Part shown: positions 60,180 to 64,000 of the stretch, piece after piece
Layout of the letters: each line of letters starts with the position of its first letter
Position numbering within the stretch: position 1 is the stretch's first letter
Assembly: GCA_025766275.1 (NCBI GenBank)
Contig: JAFKAC010000003.1
Span: 310,001-374,000 of the forward strand
Length of the DNA: 64,000 bases
Source: Lactarius indigo
Lineage: Eukaryota; Basidiomycota; Agaricomycetes; Russulales; Russulaceae
Direction: 5' to 3'
Position numbers and translations under genes: made by a program
The notes under the pieces: model-generated
The model's database searches: none
Seen by the model: only the letters and a program-made list of their open reading frames with translations
Told to the model about the DNA's origin: nothing

Positions 60180-62667
60180 ATGACAAAGTTCATTGTAGTT
60201 TCTGGCGGTGTCGTTAGCGGCATCGGAAAGGGGGTCATCGGTATGCGCATGCAAGCCTATCATCCCACCCTCCATGTTTGAAACCAGTGCAAAATAGCAT
60301 CATCTACGGGCCTTCTCCTGAAGATGACAGGGCTGAAAGTCACCGCTATTAAAATAGACCCATACATGAACGTAGATGCGGGAACTATGCGACCGACCGA
60401 GCACGGTATGTCGTCGAGTATCTTTGGTGCTCTATTCTGAACGAATCTGCCCAAGGCGAGGTCTATGTATTGAACGACGGTGGCGAAGTTGACCTCGATT
60501 TGGGGAACTATGAGCGATATCTTGACTGTGACTCTGTCTCGAGATAACAACATTACAACTGGAAAGATCTATCAACAAGTTATCGAGCGGGAGGTACGGT
60601 AGTGTTGGCAGCTTTCACATTCTTTCATGGAGGATTTAAGCGCTGTACAGCGACGTGGAGACTATCTAGGGCGAACGGTGCAGGTGAATTAACTTGACAG
60701 GATTGATCCTGTCGATGTCTTGATAAACCATGCAAGATTGTCCCCCACGTCACAAATGCCATCCAAGACTGGATAGAGCGGGTGTCCAAGATACCAGTGG
60801 ATGAAACTGGAGAAGAGCCAGACGTCTGCATCGTCGAGGTATGCCCCAACTCTCTATGTATGCGTGCGTCCTTACTTAGTCGGTTGGAAAGCTCGGCGGG
60901 ACGGTTGGTGATATCGAATCCGCGCCCTTTATTGAGGCGATGCGGCAGTTTCAGTTCCGCGTTGGTCACGAGAACTTCGCGCTCATCCACGTCTCTCTCG
61001 TGCCTGACATGCATGGAGAGCAGAAAACAAAGCCTACGCAGACAACAGTGCACGCCCTGCGCGGGCTTGGCCTTCTCCCTGACCTGGTCGGTCTCCGCCC
61101 CCATTGATTCTATTAGATGAGCAGCTCGGGCTGATACGCATTGGTTGGGACAGATCGCGTGCCGACTGATCGTCCCGCAGCCGTTGGCAAAGGCCACCAA
61201 AGAGAAAATCTCGATGTTCTGCCACGTCGCGTCCGAGCAAGTCATCGGCGTGCATGATGTTGTGTCGGTGTACCACGTCCCCTTGTTGCTACAGGCGCAG
61301 GGAATTGTAGACTTTCTTCAGCGTCGGCTTAACCTCGCCGCCATCGGTCGCACGGAGAAAATGCTTCAGCGCGGAACGTCGTTAGAGAGTCGATGGAAGA
61401 CGATCACCACAGAGTAGGTGTCCGCGCATAGGCATGTTACAAACCCGTGACCGTCTTTTTTCCAGTCAAGAGCGTCTTTTCGATCGCGTTTCGATCGCAT
61501 TAGTTGGAAAGTACACGGATTTGAAAGATTCATATATGTCCGTTATAAAAGCCTTGGAACACTCTGCCTTTAGGTGTCAGCGCAAACTTATCCTCCATGT
61601 AAGCCTCCTCATCGCGATGAGACGTTATGAACCGTCAGGATGACTCCTCTCGCAGTGGGTAGAATCATCAGATTTAGAGCCAGAAAACCAAGATGCGGAT
61701 CCAAGAAAGTACCATGACGCATGGCGAACGATCGTCGGCGCAGGGTAATGTTCCTCAACTGTGAATGGCCGTGCGCACCCTCATATTTTCTCAGAGGTAT
61801 ACTCGTTCCGGGTGGGTTTGGAGATCGTGGAACCGAGGGCATGATACTAGCAATCAAGTGGGCGCGCGAGCAGAAAGTACCCTTTCTCGGCATTTGCCTC
61901 GGCTTCCAGCTTGCGGTTGTCGAGTGGGCTCGCAATGTCATTGAACCTCCCCGGTCCGTGCCGTTCTTTCTTCTCTTTCTGATGGCACCTGACTTTCTCG
62001 CAGGCGCCAGGTCGAACGAGTTCGTCCCAGATCCAAAAGACCCAGTTGTTATATTTATGCCCGAAATTTCGCGTACGCACATGGGAGGGACGATGCGTCT
62101 TGGCTTACGGCCTACGGTGTTCCAGAGTGACACCGAGTGGTCATGCATGCGTAAGCTATATGGCGGGGGCAGTACCATATGGGAACGCCACCGTCACCGC
62201 TACTGAAGTCAACCCTGCATATGTGGAGCGGTTGGAGGCAAGTGGGATGGCGTTTATTGGGCGTGATGAAAAAGGGGAACGTATGCAGTTGATGGAAGTT
62301 ACCCAGTACGTCATACATGGCTTGCCGTTCCTGGACTATGTTGGGTATCAACTCGTACTTTTGTTTTCGGCAGATCACCCTTTCTTCGTCGGCTTGCAAT
62401 CGCACCCCGAGTTCTGCACGCGTCCGCTCAATCCGTCCCCGCCGTTCCTCGGCTTCGTCTCATGCCGCTTGCGGATCCGATGTCCTTGAACAGCAGATGG
62501 GACAGCAGCTTCAAAATTTCCAGCCTCCTCATCCCAAGGAAGCAATGATCGGCGAACAACTACTCATTCAAGGTTTGCAAGAGCAACTGCTAACTCCCAG
62601 CCGAGAGCGCGTCCTTAGTGGTGAGAGCGAGGTCAAGTATAGGGGCAGGAAGGGTGGCGACTCTTGA
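60180..62667 (+). CDS. URA7: CTP synthase
   Basis: The start is [20 protein letters not shown], the P-loop of the synthetase domain. Next come [120 protein letters not shown] and the class I glutaminase nucleophile loop [18 protein letters not shown], then [20 protein letters not shown]. The enzyme makes CTP from UTP, ATP and glutamine in the cytosol. Slips at 60526 (GAC/GAT), 62203 (TAC/TAT) and 62462 (TCA/TCT) are synonymous doublets. Introns are short, with typical donors (for example gtatgccc near 60840). The last exon ends ...YRGRKGGDS; that stop is likely but not certain. Confidence 0.93.
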
Positions 62668-64000
62668 GATCTTGATGGCGTGGGTGACTATGACGCCTGA
62701 TTTTCCCTCTCTCCTAAAGAAAGGCACAACAGTAGCTGGCGTAGTCAGCTAGTGTAGATAGGAAGTCCGGTAACTTGAAGCCAAGGAATAAGCTCGCGGA
62801 CGGTACCTCGCATCCTACGTGCTTCACACTCTCCTCGCATATTGATGGCGCCTGAGAAATGTACGGTGCTGAGTTGGCAGCGGTAACTGAGCCTCTCCCG
62901 ACATTATTCCGTGATCGCACTTGTCGCAGCGGATCGCCTGCAATCTGCAGCTGGAATGTCTTGATTTAGTTAGCCTCTATTTGAGTCCAATACTTTGCGC
63001 CAGTGTTCGTGCGACAGTCGGTGACCGCAACGACCTTGGATCGATGACCTAGATGTCCGAGTACATGTAGCTGTTATCTTCTGGTTTCAGGTACGATTAA
63101 ACTCAATATATTTTTAATTTATTTTAAAAATTCCATTTTTGTACTAATTGTAGCTTGACTGTGCAGCATAATTAGTTTCAAGTTATTAATTTCCCGGACC
63201 GAGCTGCTCAATCAATCTGATTAACTTACCATCACTACGCCCTTCCGACGCTCCTAGTGCACTTGCTTCTGCTGCAGCATCAAGACATGAACTCGGAGAC
63301 ACTACGCTTCCGAATCCTTGAGGCTGACATGCGGGCACAGCAGAGGAGAGGGGATGAGTACCGCGAGCTCTTGCTTGCACTTGTGGAAGAAAGTACTAGC
63401 ACCTCCCTGAGCACCGTGTTCGCAGCCTCAAGCCTGTTGTTTGTGGCCTACACTAGTCTCAGGTCCTCGAGATTAGCTGAGATAATTCCCAGCCCCAGCC
63501 CTCGTCCTTCTCCTTACGAGGGACCCAGGCGCGTTGACGCTGGCCCCAGCCCCAGCCCGTCCCGCAGATCCGATTAGAGATTCCTCGAGGCACCGAGAGA
63601 AATGCAGGTCGAAGTACCCGCTGTCAGTGACAGGAGCTCCGGCTCAGCTGCGGCCGGTGTGGACTGCCCGTATTTACCTGGTCTTAACAGCTCACCGATA
63701 ATAGGTGAGGGCTACATCGGTCGCGCTCATCAGGACCGACCGGCGCCGTATCGGCGTGCGGAAAGCGTTCGCGATCATGGAGGGGTCGCTCGGAGAGAAC
63801 ATCGTGTGTCTGCTTCGCCTGGCCCTACTACTCCACAACCCACGTGCGCACAGATTAGTCCCTTTCCTCTCTCACAGATATTCAATGGAATTTTACTTTT
63901 GCGTCCAGAGTCCGGAGACTCACCCGGTCCCAACAAGCATTGACAACGAGCAGCCCGAACGAGGGGCATTGGGCCACAAGCAGCCACGCCCCGACTATCT
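62668..64000. other. Right-hand intergenic region; possible small ORF
   Basis: No conserved family. A plus-strand ORF at 63257–63577 encodes a charged helical start (LRFRILEADMRAQQRRGDEY), one hydrophobic stretch (STVFAASSLLFVAYTSL) and a Ser/Pro tail. It resembles small coiled-coil or tail-anchored proteins but has no recognisable relative, so it is noted only as a candidate. An AT-rich patch lies at 63100–63190. Confidence 0.35.

Overview
The window comes from a filamentous basidiomycete, most likely an Agaricomycete mushroom. Genes are split by many short GT–AG introns. The gene families are typical of that group: C2–NACHT–WD40 NLR-like proteins, F-box proteins opening with the SREYQxQxIDAEIKSLEESI block, a multi-pass membrane protein of the DUF6534 type, and a PX-like/AGC kinase.

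Layout. 1–0.5 kb: relic of an F-box gene. 0.8–6.3 kb (minus): C2–NACHT–WD40 NLR-like gene whose WD40 part is 14 nearly identical units of 129 bp. 8.2–9.1 kb: zinc-finger-like protein. 10.0–11.5 kb: F-box gene, paralogue of the relic at the left edge. 13.3–14.4 kb (minus): SEC14/CRAL-TRIO protein, head to head with NOP10 (14.7–15.0 kb). 16.7–21.2 kb: AGC kinase. 24.4–25.2 kb (minus): WrbA-type quinone reductase. 27.6–28.8 kb: short-chain dehydrogenase. 30.9–33.2 kb: DUF6534-like membrane protein. 33.5–37.6 kb: long disordered protein with a Met/Gly-rich end. 38.2–53.8 kb: a tandem segmental array of four F-box genes, with decayed copies of mitochondrial EF-Ts between them and one complete EF-Ts at the far end. 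54.0–55.2 kb (minus): alkaline ceramidase. 57.0–59.2 kb (minus): NRAMP metal transporter. 60.2–62.7 kb: CTP synthase. The housekeeping genes (NOP10, EF-Ts, CTP synthase, ceramidase, NRAMP) show no common pathway. The NLR and the F-box array are lineage-expanded accessory genes.

The main unexpected signal is window-wide. Almost every conserved gene looks broken by frameshifts, but each slip I resolved codon by codon is a single extra base. At each such site the extra base and its neighbour read as two alternative third-codon-position bases written one after the other (for example GAC/GAT written GACT). I decoded 33 of these outside the WD40 array, 31 of them synonymous. Inside the array, 9 of 12 insertions write out both members of a base pair that differs between units. 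The simplest reading is that heterozygous positions of a dikaryon were emitted as both alleles in the consensus, so most genes that look like pseudogenes here are probably intact. The alternative, real indels, predicts a very different codon pattern. Coordinates below are those of the window as given; introns and these doublets are described in each entry.
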